The position numbers and the translations under genes were made by a program. From positions 75,660,969 to 75,724,968 of the forward strand of contig JAYGXS010000003.1 of NCBI GenBank assembly GCA_036362985.1: a stretch of 64,000 bases of DNA. Direction: 5' to 3'. Origin of the DNA: Ligula intestinalis (lineage: Eukaryota; Platyhelminthes; Cestoda; Diphyllobothriidea; Diphyllobothriidae). The notes below the pieces were generated by a model. That model saw nothing but the letters and a program-made list of their open reading frames with translations. It did not search any database and was not told the DNA's origin. Below are positions 21,143 through 34,400 of the stretch, piece after piece (positions within the stretch are counted from its first letter, which is position 1; every line of letters begins with the position of its first letter).

Positions 21143-22660
21143 TTATCGACCCAAAGCTGTGGGCTGCCTATCAACCGTGTGATTTAACGTATCCATTTTG
21201 AAGTATATACTTTGAGTGTCTGGCTGTAGTGGCTGATCATTTTGCTGATGGTTGATTATTTTTACCACCCTCCAGTCAAGCAGTGGCGTCATATTGAGGA
21301 CGCTGTGGCCTGTGCCGTCCGTATTTGTTACTCCTGCCTCGCGCATCTCATCCTTGTCTCTCGGATGAACCTGCTGGCACACGCAAGGCCGGTGGTTGGT
21401 AGGTTTTCGCTGACGTCTGCTCACCTATCTGATCTCCGCCATCGACTTCTATTGCGCGGCTTTTCTCCTGCCTGTCGGAGGTCGGGGTCAACAAGACGAC
21501 TCGTGCGTTCGCTACCACTTTTGTTTCTCGTCCACCTTTTTTACGTCCCACATTGAGATCTACATCTATACGCTCCGGTAATCTCTCGTCCTGGCGTTGC
21601 TTACGGCCGCATCCTTCCTGACAGTCCACTGTGTGGGTGTGACCCTCCCTCCCCCCCCCACCCCAAAAAAACGAGCCACACAGTGGATGCGCTGGGTCAA
21701 CATGGAAGTGGGAATGATCAGGGTACAGCTGACATTATTCTCGTTGCGCACCAATAATAAATGCCGAACGTAGAGTGGAGTAGTCGTGGTTTCACGCAAA
21801 GGGGCGTTTCAGTCACGCTAGCAATCTGCACTTGATCGCACTTTTGATTTTTCTTGACTGTGGTTTAACACCGAGCTCAAGTGGCTGAGGGACGAAAAAG
21901 TGGTAAAGAGAGAGAGCGGTGGATGCTGCGCAAGACTCCTATCACCTAAAACTAATGCATGTTCATGCCATCGTCCGTGCGCCGCCCTGCTATCAGGTAT
22001 GCGGAAGTTGCCATTGAAACGGATGGTGGAACTTTCGTATGTGGACTCAGAGTCAGACTGCAACAGCTCACGTTTACTGTGGCCTTTATAGCTCTCTCTT
22101 GCACTTGATATCGATAAAAGTGCCATTTGGAGCCCGTGGAATTGCATGTGAGCGAACCTGCTCGATTCTTTCACAAAACGCAACCAACACCAACCAACCA
22201 ACACTTTTCCTGGCCTGCTACAATTACCACGATCGCCCCACCTCACACCGTTGCTCAATTAGTTCCAGCCCGTCTCCACTGCAATCACAAATTCTACTTA
22301 CGCAGTGGCCTGATAGGTAACTTGCAAATTTTTCCCAGTCGGGCCATTATGTCACTATTTTGGACCCCGGTATACACCTGTCGTACCAGCTTTACCTAAC
22401 AATACACCAGGATATTCATATTATGTTTCATTGCGATCACATACTTCTACACGAAATCGCGAGTGACAGAAACTTTACCACTAAAAATCAACCCCTTATA
22501 TTTGGAACTTCGTTGCCATCAGAGTCACCATTATCATCAATCCCGTAGCCATAATCTAAAATTAACCCTAACTTGTAGTAGGCCCTGGCATCATGCATCG
22601 ACCCGATCGCTACTTAAAAATCCATCGCGTTGCGATCGCTTAACCAGAAGGTCAGGAGGT
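21143..22660. other. GC-richer island, unclassified repeat or promoter-like region
   Basis: This block is clearly GC-richer than its surroundings. It carries overlapping frames on both strands, the longest being a 146-aa minus-strand frame at 21818-22258 that resembles no known family. It also contains poly-C/poly-A runs at about 21650-21670 flanked by CCACTGTGTGG and CCACACAGTGG (a stem-loop at about 21628-21686). A TATAAAGG box lies on the minus strand at 22083-22091. It may be an LTR or other non-coding element end. No primer-binding site, polyprotein or paired copy was found in the window. Confidence 0.35.
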
Positions 22661-25600
22661 TAACATTTGCATGCCTAACTTAAACCTTGTATGAAATTAA
22701 ATCAGCCTAAGGGCTTATTTGGTCGCATAATTCTTTAAAAATATCCCGATTGGACACGGTGGATGAAAGTTCTATCAAATTATCTCGCACTACTTCCACA
22801 AACATAGGCATGACTTACGTAGAAAGCAATCTTGCAGCCTGCGAGTACATGCTGCTCCTGGAACACGATACATCACTGTTTCAGCGAAACACCAATAAAT
22901 TTGTTTGTGTGATAATGGCGGGCAAAGCATCACATATCTTGCGAAACATTTCCCCACTGATATAGCCTGGTATAGGGGTCAGGTCGTATGTGTGGCCCGC
23001 GTAAGAAGGCATTAGAGTTGGCTAAATTCCAGCGAACAATGTCATTACTAACTACTTAACAAGCTCGGAAAGTGGCCAGATGAATGAAGGAAGAGATATT
23101 GGAGCCAAAAGTACTGAATGCGTACCCAGGGAAAATCAATGCAGTCCCTAACTGTTATAAATATAAAACGCCTTAATTTGTCAAAACGTGCTCTGAGTCG
23201 AGGAATAGAAGGTTGCTACCTAATGGATTGTCAGCGTCATTCTCAAGAATTGACGTCATGCAGTAATTAGATCCCTTTACTGGGGCTTTTGTGGCACTTC
23301 ACTGATGAGGGGTGAATCGCCCCTACAGTTACCTGGTTCATGAAGCAGAAGGAAGATAGTTAAAGGTGCGTGTGGACGGCCTGTATCAGAGATGTCGACT
23401 ATACCCAGCTCCCATGGCTTTGGCATTGTTTAGGCATCAGCTCGGTAAAAAAAGTGCGAAAGTGTTAGGTGCAGCGCAAGTCTGTTCCACAAAGAATAAA
23501 TAATTAAGGCGCAGGTCACCAATGCTGCAACGATTCTATGCGAATTATTATGCACGTACTCGGTTGTGACGATGAAAGTGTTGCATAACTTCGCAAAATA
23601 ATATAGTTAAGTTGAAGTAGCAGGATCCCTGACATGGAAGTACTAGAGAGAGCCAAAATGGTCAGCATATACGCTGCGCGAAGGTGGACGTAAGTGCATT
23701 GGAAAGGACACGAACTAAGAATGTATAACAAGCGATATTCACCTACCAATTATACCGTCACTTCAACATGATATACAGAAAGGCCGCACGTGCACATCAT
23801 TCGCCTGCCCAGTTAGTAACCTAAGAATTCGTCGCAGTGGAACTGACGAAACAAGGTTGAAAGACCCAACAAACAGCCGTCTCTCTGGCTTCACCTGCTC
23901 ACACTTGGTTGGGTATTTAATAATCGCCTGGGCATTTTTGGCACCATGCCCATCTATGAAAGTCTTCACGAAATACTCAAGTCTAGGATCGATCATTTCA
24001 CTTCACCCTGCCTGCTCACGCTTATATTCCAGGCAATATATGAGCTTTTGCAACAACACCATGAACGTAAGCAAAAACCCTTCATAACACGATGCTTTCA
24101 TTTTGCAACAGTAATAAGATCGAAATTTCTATGGCATAGATGGTCACTAAAGGTTGCATGTCGGCACAGATACATCCCATGTTCTGAGAACACACCTCTT
24201 TTGATGTAGCCTCAGAACTCTAGACTCCGATTAAGCCTGCTTCTAGAAAAAATTACGGGATTCATGCAACTGCGGAAGACAGTATTTTTTGTAAGTGATT
24301 GAAACTGCAAATCCTGCAAGCAACTTGCCTAAGTTTTTAAATGTTTGATTATTTGCCCCTACCAGCAAGAACGCATTTACGAACACTCATACTTAATAGT
24401 GAGCAGCATTAGGCATATCAAGTACTCAACATAAATATAAGAATTACTAAGTGTTCGTTAAGAAAAATAAAATTTTCTCGATAATCCCCGGGATCTGGAG
24501 ATGTAAAAAATAGTTCAAAATTAGAGCAATAAATGTAAATATTTTTTCAGCATAAAACTTAAAGCAAGCACTTTCTTTATATAAAAATAACTCGTCTTTA
24601 GTCAAAATATTTTTGTATATGGAAACTAATGGATTTCTATTTGTCAAATACCATGGAATAAAGCCTCTCTTCATTTCGCTCGTTTTTGGTGACTTCATTA
24701 GTAAGCTAATTAATTGCGCTTATGTTGGACGTTTGCATGATAACCTTTAAAATAAGATCTAACTTAATATCATTTACCGAGCAAACGAGCTTTTTGATAT
24801 AAGTTTTTATGTAGGTAGCCACGTAGGTCAAATGTGGCAAAGCTTCAAAACAGAAAACCACATTGTCAAACATGCAAAATGCCTGCTAGATACCACACCT
24901 AGTATTGTTCTTACGATAAATAAAAAAACCTTCCATAATAAGTTACCTCTTGAAAAATTGCCTTTATTAGATATTCAGGCGACGAACTTTTGTGTATAGT
25001 TACTTTTTCAAAGGTAATGCTACAATTAAATTGGATACTTTTGACAATTTCTATAACTTTTTAAAGGTAAACGATTACATTTGACTGGCGACGTAAGAAC
25101 ATACTTTTTCTTTATAACAAATTATTTTCCGCTTTAGGGGATTTATTCCACGATCCATAATAAGCGTGCGAATGCAAAAAAATCAGACCACATATACGAC
25201 CATTTTTGAACTACTTATTATTCTTCTATCTGTTTCGTTTCTAAATAACGCTTGATCGGAGCGTACTGTTTACAAAAAAATATTTCTTCATGACTTACAT
25301 TCGATGAGGCCTTCTATAGGTTTTCTTAGCGGTAACATATGGAAAATTTGCTTACGCGAGAGTCCGGCTGTGCGGTAAACGAAAATGTTCCACCAAAAAC
25401 TTTTTGTTGCTGTATTTCTTGGAAAAATTTCACAGAATAGCCAAATATTATTTTCAAATTTCTATCGCTGCTTATTTCTGAAAATAAATGCGATTCCTTA
25501 AACTTCCCTTCGCTTCCACTTGATCAACTTCGCACAAACTTTTCCAGTACTGGAATGGATTATTATTCCATCTTTTTTTACTAATTTTGGAATATTTCCA

Positions 25601-26189
25601 CTGCACAATGTACCTTAGACAAAACTTCGTTTCTGTCTTACCTTATAGCATAGAACATATTTTTAGTATAAACTTACTCATGATTTAGCCAAAATAAGTG
25701 CCTATTTCTCCCAATGACTTTAACACAGTGGGCAGTTTTCCAAAGCAAAGGCTTTCTTATTATGAAATCCGCTCATTTTATCAAAATAAACTGTCCAGAT
25801 ATACGCTTAACTACCAAATTAAATTTCGTCATGAAAGTTGTTAGCAGGACTGGCAAGACTGTAGTTTCTGGAGAAAAAAGGCTTTCAATCTGCAACTGAA
25901 AAAAACAGTGGTCATTCGACATTAATGCGCCACTGACGTGTGTTTATCTAGACTAAGCCAAGACCTGAATTGCGCAACTTTTACAGGCCAACACTGCCCA
26001 TTTACTTTTAGAAGCCCGCTTGAATTCCTCGATCGGGATTCATAAACAAACTTTTCTTTTGCCAATTAATTCTATTGACAAAAAGAAAGCACCGCTAGGA
26101 GATTACCCCTATGTGACTTTGGGCGTAAGCTATGATGGAAAAATTAACAGTTTAAATACCTACTGAAGTTAAACTAAAAGTTTCTAGCT
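22661..26189. other. AT-rich non-coding DNA
   Basis: No gene is supported. One frame near 24950 reads KLPLLDIQAT, like the RT LPFLDI block, but nothing around it agrees. The 60-90-aa frames here are AT-rich and look random. Confidence 0.45.
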
Positions 26190-27056
26190 ACACTGCAAAA
26201 ACAATATACTTTTTTCACTTCCAAAGAGACCGTCAGGTACTACTGCACACCAACTTGAGTTCAACCTTCCCAGAAATTTAAATTTTCCTCGGAACAGAAG
26301 TTAATGACTCCCATTCTTAGATGTATTTGTACACATGAGGGCTGATAGAACGCTATAAACCCTTGTTAATCATAAACAATTATCAGGTTGGGGATTTCTT
26401 GCTTTTTGGAGTAACCATTCCAGATTTTACAAGTGCAACGCTCCTAAGAGTTTGCTTACATAGGCAAAAGTTCGCTTTTTCGAGAAAGGGATTTATTGAA
26501 GATGGATAAAATGTATTCTTAAATAATTTTCCTCGAGTGGCTATTTCTCAGGCCTTGTTCGTTAATGCATTGGTAGATAACAGTTCAAGAAAAGGTAAGT
26601 CCAGAGCTACGACTAACTGGCTGCTACAACCAGCAGATTGCAGAATCCCCTCATAGGTAACGAATGTATCTAAGATTAACAAAGTAAGCGCATAAAAGCA
26701 CCAGATAAAGATAATGCGCAAGCGTAAAACTACTTTTCTCACCCAGGTTGTTCACCTTTAAGACAAGATTGACTAGTCCAAGGGAGAACAAATTGTTTAC
26801 AAAATTCCATGCACTGGTTAAGATGCGGTCTTTTTTGGTCAACTTTGGATATTTCTGTCCATCCGTTTACAAGGAAACTAAAAAGTAGTGAAGAAATGCA
26901 ACCACTTAGAAAAAACTGGACACAATATATATATTTTTATGGGAGAAAATCCACATCATTGGCATCTGGACAACAACGAATGACAGCGAGTACCTGGAGG
27001 CAATGCAGTGTGATAAGTTTTTTGATTTGAGCCCATTTACTACCTTTTTTCAAATG
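26190..27056 (+). pseudogene. Highly degraded PLE (RT thumb plus GIY-YIG tail)
   Basis: Plus-strand pieces in PLE order with many frame breaks: NLSSTFPEI and GTEVNDSHS, then MYLYT or FLDVFVHMRAD in the next frame (the RT motif 6 block, S.FPEI.FT.E....LPFLDV); FIEDG, a stop, NVFLNNFPRVAISQAL (the LNNGYPR..I.QAL thumb block); and, near the end, NHLEKTGHN, a shift, LWEKIHIIGIW and TTTNDSEYLEAMQCD with FFDLSPF (the GH.F.WE.TRIV...REFLEAMHSD...DL block). The YVDD region is not legible. The copy stops where the Tc1/mariner-type element begins, so that element may have inserted into it. Confidence 0.5.
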
Positions 27057-27444
27057 CAAGGTGTCCCAAAAAGTGTATGCACATTTCACCTATTTGCAAG
27101 AGTGGTTTTGATTAGAATTTTATAATTGAATAAATGTAGATATATTTACAAGTATCATTACATTGTTTTTTAACTGAATGTTCTCAAAATGACGTCCATT
27201 GTGATCATGACACTGCTAAAAACGCGAAGCAATGGCATCGCACATGCATACTACGAAACATTTCCTCGCTATTCAGGCACATTTATTTTTAGTGGCTTTT
27301 CTCAATTCAGTCCCTGTTGCAAAAGTCAGAATACAATGAGAAAGATAATAAAATGATACATTTAAATATTCTGACGTTTTTGAAATGATAAACACGAAGT
27401 TTACAGTTACCATAAAAGTGTATGCATTTTTGGGACACCCTGTA
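27055..27444. mobile_element. Tc1/mariner-type mini-element with terminal inverted repeats
   Basis: Ends: CAAGGTGTCCCAAAAAGTG at 27057 and, read from the other side, CAGGGTGTCCCAAAAATGCA ending at 27442. The TIRs are about 27 bp and imperfect. A TA dinucleotide follows the right end (27443-27444); the matching position on the left is TG (27055-27056), so the expected TA duplication would have lost one base. Length is about 386 bp, far below a full transposon, so the element is non-autonomous. CAGGGTGTCCC ends occur in several DNA transposon groups. The transposase remnant inside supports Tc1/mariner. Confidence 0.7.
27150..27310 (-). pseudogene. Tc1/mariner-like transposase, C-terminal remnant
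   Basis: The minus strand gives TELRKATKNKCA, a stop, IARKCFVVCMCDAIASRF, a stop, and DHNGRHFENIQ. This fits the end of IS630/Tc1/mariner transposases of the type LR.RI..AC..I...ML..V...I..R...C...NG.HFE. The DDE catalytic region is absent. It lies inside the TIR element and in a sensible position, just inside one TIR. Confidence 0.5.
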
Positions 27445-29479
27445 AGTGGAAACCAACACAGCCAATAACTGATTGCAATGCATACTTGCAGGTCTGCATT
27501 TTGGCCAATAAGCTTTTCGTTAAACGTAACTGTGTTTGATGCATCTCCCATTTGGCTCAAGACGAACTGGGGTACCGGATTCAAAAATATACTAAACGAT
27601 GATTATTTCTTCCCAAAGAACTTCATTTATTCGATTGACCCAATTATGAAAACTTTGCGGCTTCAGTGGGAGTCGAAACCTACACAGCGGGGACGGCTTT
27701 ACGTAGCCAAGACCGCGAATTTTTGACAATTGAGTCAATCAAATTATTGAAATCTGTCAGACCCCTAATTCTACCTATTTCTAATACTTCAAATTTTATT
27801 GATATTCATTTGCAAAACTGCGATGGGATTTAACCCCTTACGAGAGCGGTGTCAACACTCTGACTATCTGATTTATAAGGTTCCACACGTAACAGTGAGT
27901 TGATGAGCATTTTGGCTAGCCCAATGCAAAGTATGAAATTCACCACTTCTGATACAATCGATTGACAGGCCAAGCAGGATTTTTAGCGGTGTCTTATTAT
28001 TCAGGCGATGAGAGCGCTCGTGGGACTCAAGTTTTGCACTTGTAGTCGTTAATTCGTGTCCCACACAGACGATTGAGCTTTAAAAACTGCTAAAATATAA
28101 TCTATAGACATTGGATATTACTGTAGCGTATAGAACAAAATTGTAGCTCCGCAGGATTTCTGCACATTTGAATGCAATCCCATGGATAACATTACATATG
28201 TGGGTTCTCAATGTCAGGATCGACTTTTGCTTCTTTTTTGTGTCTCAGTTTTGGAGAACAAGATTAAGTTAAAATTCATGTCAATACAATTTTGGGACTA
28301 AGTAAGCATTTAAAAAAACACTGGGCATTTGGAAATATGGTTTAGTCAATATCTAAGTATTTATCCACATCTGCTCTAAGTTGAGAAAGCGAAAGTTCAG
28401 CAGTTTTGCTGATCCATGCATTTTTCCACTAGGCCCCGATTAAACCTCTATCGACTATTTTGTACGTTGTAAAATTTTAAATGCAATAAATTATTTGAGT
28501 GAATGGTTGTATTGTACACGATTCTAATTATTACTTCCTAGTAACTATTAACACTTTACACATAGTATTGTTATTAAAGTCACTTAAATGTTTTATCTGT
28601 GGTTAAAAAATAGGATCAATTACCAAGCATACTGTTATCTCGGAATGCCATCAAAAGGAGGGTAGTGCGAAGACGCAAAAATGAACGGACTTCCAAAACC
28701 GTTGGAAAATGGTCCAAGTTTTCGTATTGACAGAAACTTTTATTGCGAAATGTTAAAAAACCTCATTAAAAACATGCTATATGCATGGGAACATCCGAAG
28801 CTTACAGTAATCAGTGTGAGATGGCTGTGGGGGATCCTGCTAGCAGGCATGAAATATATCCACCGATTTCCTAGATTACCATCGAAATTCCATGCTCCAC
28901 CCCCCACATGACGTTTTGGTGCTCTCAACTAAATCAATCATTTTTGCTCTAGTAATCTAGAAGGTTTGATTATTCATAGTCACGCACGAGCTTGCCCATG
29001 TAAAACACTACAAACAGAAGGGTGACTGAACATACCACATTTTAAGCCATAGCGCGCGGGCCGATGCATTCGCAGCAGCGTCATGAAGATCAAACGCAGG
29101 TTAACTTATAGGAAACAGGCAGGTTATACAGCTTCTGTCGCTGGCCTTCCTCCCTTATTAATGTCCATGGTCTAGAACAAAACCAGAATCAGGTGTACTC
29201 TAGGGTTAAATGGGCCTATGCGCGCGCATTTCAATGACTAAACATACCCCCGCGAAGCAGATTTTCTTTTCTATTTCGCGGTCAAAAAGATAACTGCTAA
29301 GATTTGAAAGAAAGTGCAGGTTGATTGAAGCTGGAGGCTTTAGTGTGAACTCGAGCGACCAGGTTTTCAGACTTCCTAAGCATTCATCTGCGGACTGTTT
29401 ACTGGGTTTTTATTCTATTCATCAAACCTCACATGATTTCTTGCTCTTCGCGGAAGATGATATCCAATGCAATTTCGAA
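27445..29479. other. Non-coding, nothing firm
   Basis: No supported gene. Frames at 27478-27726 plus, 27873-28064 minus and 28681-28911 plus have no recognisable family. Confidence 0.45.
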
Positions 29480-30200
29480 AGTTAAATTGACACCTAGTTG
29501 TGTCGCTGAAATTGCCATGCAGTTTGCAATTCACATAATTGCCCCTTTCAATGCATTGCTCGTGTGCCTGCGACTCGGTTTTCGGCAAACCGACATCGTG
29601 ACGCCAATCAATATTGCTAAATTATAGTTCATCTTGTGCTCACCGGAATAAATTTGGAGATTTGCCGACCTTTCGGGCAGCTGGGCCTGCTGTCCTTTTC
29701 CATAGCAAATCCTGACTGTTATCGAGCAGCAGTTTGAAGTTGCGGCTGTAAGTGTTGGCCTTGGGCGGATCGATTTTTCGCCGTTCGCTGTCTGGCCTTG
29801 CGTGTGGATTTTGGCAAGGCTTGAGGGCACTTGGTGGTCTGTTATGTCCCCACGGTAGAGGATGATGACAACCCCGCTCCCTCTTCCGGTGGTTTTGTCA
29901 CACGGCCGTCTTCGTCTGCAAATCCTGACTTGGTTTTGACCGTGCCTTGTCCTTTACTTACGTAATGGCGCAGGACTTTGTAGGCCTCAGGGAAGTCCAG
30001 ATGCCTGTTGACAGCATTGGCGTCTAAATATCATGCTTCAAGCGTCAATCTTTTACCTAATGAGGCTCCTCGGCTCGTTCCTTGAATAGCGAAGTCGTGG
30101 CCGCTCTCTCCGATATGTGTGGCAAGCTGCGAGTTAGGGTCTAGTCTCTGGGCTGCATTATGCCTGACATTTGTAAAAATTCCCATTGTTAATATCAGAA
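29480..30200 (-). pseudogene. PLE GIY-YIG C-terminus and tail
   Basis: A single minus-strand frame from about 30195 with two stops: RHNAAQRLDPNSQLATHIGE, SGHDFAIQG, GKRLTLEA, a stop, YLDANAVNRHLDFPEAYKV, LRHYVSKGQGTVKTKSGFAD, KPPEEGAGLSSSSTVGT, a stop, then a basic tail. It corresponds to the second half of the short GIY-YIG domain, NRH-L...AYKVLR and the family-specific tail, repeated at 44.4-44.76 kb. Near 29660 the minus strand has a GGACAG...CTGCCC hairpin followed by CGAAAGGTC, also conserved at 44.4 kb. The RT is missing. Confidence 0.7.
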
Positions 30201-30379
30201 GATGAATTGGCAAGCATAAACTTTAGGCCTGTACATTTATATGGTAAATAAATAAGTAAACTCTGCTGGTTTGGTGGAAAGATTTAGTGTGGTTATTGTC
30301 GTCAGGATCGGTGGGAGTAGGGGTATTTAGGCCAAAATGTCAGTGTCTAGGCGGACCGGTGGCCAAGACAGGTGATGCG

Positions 30380-31443
30380 GTGCGCGTGCTTGAATGAGCG
30401 ACTTGTCCGTATTTGGATTACCCAGTTCCGAAGCCGGGGAAGATCTGTGTGCGTTTTGCTGAGCGATTTAAGACCACGGTAACTGCGGTGCTGTTACAAG
30501 GTTCTTTTGAGTTCACAATCCCGGTGTGCGTAGCCTGATGGCAGCTGTTTCTGCTGTAGCCATCAGACGCTGTCCAAGTTATTTTTAATAGCTAAGGGCA
30601 TCGTGTAGATAACTCGGAAAGCCTCCTCGGCATCCATGCGATGGTTTGAGTATATCATGTGCGTTTATAAAGAACCATTGATGCTCTTTACTTGGCCCTA
30701 CCCTTACCCTACCTGAAGGTGTTTCCGTACGTTTTCGGACGGACGACGGTTCGTGTGAACAATAGATTCTGTCCTGCAGGAGTAGGGGAATAAATAGATG
30801 CACATGCATGGCCGACCATCGACTTTGATTAGGTCCTCTAAGTGCACTAACAGGTTGGTGCAGAAGGTGACAGTATATGGGCGTTGGCTGCTGGAAGCGT
30901 TTCCAAAAGAGCTTGGCTCAGGCACCTCCTAAGTAGTAAGCTTGGCATGTTCCTTTCAAATGGGACGCTGATGAAGATTATGTTCTTCTATGCTGTTAGC
31001 ACCGATACATTTTATTGTTCTTCAGCCATGCTCTTGACAATAAATCGAGTAGCATACGCATTTCGTCGAAAAATGCCCTCTACCATCGTAAACTCATTTT
31101 CGATACTATCGGTCAAGCAAACTCTTCTAGCTCTTTGTTTCAAACATCGTACTAAATTGCGTTTGAGGTTTAATGGTGTGAAACTAGAAAAATTGTTATA
31201 TTGCCCGGACCACGTCTTCTTAGGACAACAGGTACGCTGAATACTCCCGTTAGACATTTTGCTCAAAAGTAAATCCAGAAATGGAAGCGATCTGGACTGT
31301 TCTACTTCAAGTTTAGATTTTATACGCGGATTTGGCTGATTTACGCTATGAAGTAGACCTGAAATATTGGTCCGTTCAGCTGCAACCGCAAATACATAAC
31401 GTTTGTAGTACCATGGGATAAATTCGCTAACACAACAGCACAA
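30380..31443 (-). pseudogene. PLE of the long-endonuclease lineage (RT palm to GIY-YIG)
   Basis: Minus strand: RT motif 5 region YKRYVFAVAAERT (catalytic DD missing), then KLEVEQSRSLPFLDLLLSK, NNFSSFTPLNLKRNLVRCLK and FRRNAYATRFIVKSMAEEQ (thumb). After frame changes come NIIFISVPFERNMPSLLLRR and LSQALLETLPAANAHI, then LIKVDGRPCMCIYLFPYSC and HTNRRPSENVRKHLQVG (the degraded GIY-YIG pair). Last are YSNHRMDAEEAFRVIYTMPL and QRLMATAETAAIRLRTPGL, a stop, TQKNLVTAPQLPW. The final block matches the PLE at 59.1 kb (RQRVLATAEAVAIRL...LCSQKKL). The adjacent fragment at 29.5-30.2 kb belongs to another lineage, so the two are separate insertions. Confidence 0.75.
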
Positions 31444-34400
31444 GGCTTATCACCGGCCTCGGAACCGGGTATCTCCAGAGACTGACAAGTCTCTACTATA
31501 ACCGCACGCACCTTATCACTTGTCTTGGCCGAAGGTTCGCCTAGACAATGATATTTTGACCTACATTCTTCGCACTTTTACCATCCCTGACAATAATAAT
31601 ACTACAAAGTCATATCAACGCTCAGTCTACATATGTATGCCTATGGATATTCTGCTCTACTCCGAGTTAGAAATTGTGTTCTAAGGTAATGAACAAAAAC
31701 TTAATTTTCACCGCTTGAACACAGTAATATGGAAATCGAGCAGGCACACATATTGCGTCGGAACTAACAAATGCAATGGCTGCCACGCAGCTTGTGGGAA
31801 CACATTTTCTCAGCGTCTGCTGAAGCGAAGCATTTGAATCGGGAAAAGTAGCTCGGTCGACCTTTCGCATGCTCAGCATATTCTCCGCCTTCTTACCTAT
31901 TACTCAAAAATGATTTTCCCTATGATCACGTAGTTCAGTTCTACGGCCCAATTTTTTTCAATTACCTTTTCGTTTTAGTCCCTTTTTCGCGGGTCGCGTG
32001 TATATGAACACACTTGTTGTTGCTAATTCAATGATCACTCCTGATGATTGTATAATAATGCCCCATGACAGGCTTGCTTGGGTGAAAAAAATATCTGCTG
32101 CCATGGGGCTATAATACCGTTTTTAACTGAAATTTTGCCAAACGGCTAAAGCCATACCAGACTGTCCTTCCTTTCCACATAAAAAGTTGTTTTCACACCT
32201 GAAGTTAAACTGGGTTAATAATGAAGAACCTTGTTGTCCAATTGGTGTGCCTGTGTGCTCGCAAACCATTCGCTTTTTATTTTGACTCTAAGGCTTCCAT
32301 TACGTTGTTTATCCTGAATATCTCTCGTCGCCGCAATTGGGACAAATATTTTTTATACTGCCAAAGGTTTGTGTGGTTATGAAAAGAAATGATTTTTCCA
32401 GACTTATCACCAGAATACGGGCATTTTGCTCCGTTTTTCGGAAAACGAACACTCCTAACTGTCACTAGAATTCTATTTTTGTAAGGAAGGAAATACAACC
32501 TATAACCTGCGTTCTAAACGCAAAACAAACAGTAATTGTTACTCTGCTATTTAATGGTGATAGGCTTCCGGCAATGTGCTGCTTCAAAACGCTTAATTTG
32601 TATTGTTTACACAGGTTCTAACCTGTAATTTAGTTTGCAAGAGCCTTTTATTGACAACTTTTTTCGCAAAAAGCCGAAAATTACTAACTTGCCATCAAAA
32701 GCCAAGGAAAACACAGGACATATAATCGTTAATTCTCTTCTTACCGCTGGAATACTTTTAACTGCCTTTTTTCTTTCATCACATTTTTGAGGGTCAGTAC
32801 GTGAATTAATTCACATACTGGTTCACTGCTTACTACTGACGACTATTATATTACCGCGTGCAAGCCAGTCTACTCAAAAAATATATATTCACTGCCATTG
32901 GATCATAACGCCTTTTTCCACTTCAATTTTGAAAAACGGTCAAGTAAAAATTAGGCTTCCTTTAACTGCTGTGAAATCCAATCTCACATTTTGTATTTAA
33001 GAGTCTTTTATCGACCAGCCTTGTTTTAAAAAAGGCAAAAATTTGGATGTCCCCAGCAGCCAAGTAAGGTGCACAAGACTTCATTACTTTTACCAACTTC
33101 ACAACTCGCTGTTTGTTCAGTAAACTACTTTCCGTAGGATGTGTTTGTTTAAAAACAGTTTTATTATGCGAGTTCCATCCGTTTGATGGAGACCAGAAAG
33201 CCTATTTGAGAAGGAAAGTGTATTTACCTGATTACGCCAGCATTAAAAGAGAAACCAGCCGATGAATAAGTTTAAAATGCAAAAATAAACGTTTTTAGAG
33301 GCTTTTGGGATGCCACATTTTTTCAAACATTTTCGAGACTAATAATAGCCATTACAGCGACAAATAAACGCGCATAGATGTTCGAACAGGCAGTGAAAGC
33401 CTCTGGTCTACAGCTTTTTTATGGAAATTTGTTTGTGCAAGCTAGCAATGCCTAATTAATTCCTTTTTCCCAAATCATACGTTGCAAGAGCAATTTACTT
33501 TTCTAACAACCAAGCCGCCCTGAGTTTCCGGATGTTCATTGTAAGGTATTCAGTGACATAAGTAACGGAATAAAGTATCGAAAATGTTGTTGTCCCTATG
33601 GCAAAATCCAGGTTTCTGTTTAGAGATTCCATTGGGGATTGTAAAATTATTTTAAATTAATTAAATTAGGTTTATATGATAGTCCCAAGAGGTTCGGTAA
33701 TACGCATTTCATTTTTGTTGTTCTAATTTTCTGTATCGTAAGAATAAACCTATGGGGAGAATTAAGGCTGCAAATCTGTTCTGTTGAATTCCAGCAACGG
33801 GTCATGTTCGTTTACCCAAAATAAAATTATATTATCTTTTTAAGTAATCTTGAGGAAAAACCCCTAAACGCCATTTGGGCAACTGAGTAAAAGTCCCTAA
33901 CAATAGGCACTGTTTAAAATATAGTGCGAGATGTTACTTGAATAGATAGTTCTTTATCCAAGGAGAAGATATCGATAAACGCTGCTATTTACGCCAGTAC
34001 AGATAGTTCATTTATGCACATGTTTAAAGGCAAATTTTTAACACATGTTTGCAGTTGCATCGCTAGATCTCTGCTTAGGGGAAATTCTATGAAGAAAAGC
34101 TGCTTAACAATAAACTCTTAGATATTGGCAGGGTTGTTATAATCGGCCCTGACGCCTTTAGTTCAAATCAAAGTTGGTATTCAAACCTTTTTGATATTTT
34201 TAAAGTTTCTTATTGAGCCGAAGCTTGGCCATATAAATACTTGTTTTCGTACTTTTGATTGGAAGAAGTAAATATAAGTAGATTAAAGGACCACTCATTG
34301 AGTAATACATTTTCATTCGTCATCTGCTTCCTTGTAGATGTTCAGAAATCAACATCAAGAATGGTTAGATAGTATTGCCGGCAAAGACAAGGGACAATAG

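Noticed and set aside
21818..22258. 146-aa minus-strand open frame in a GC-rich island
   Set aside because: Length is expected from composition; no recognisable family, and overlapping frames are open on the plus strand too.
24936..24990. RT-like KLPLLDIQAT block
   Set aside because: No other RT block in order within 1 kb on the same strand; probably chance.
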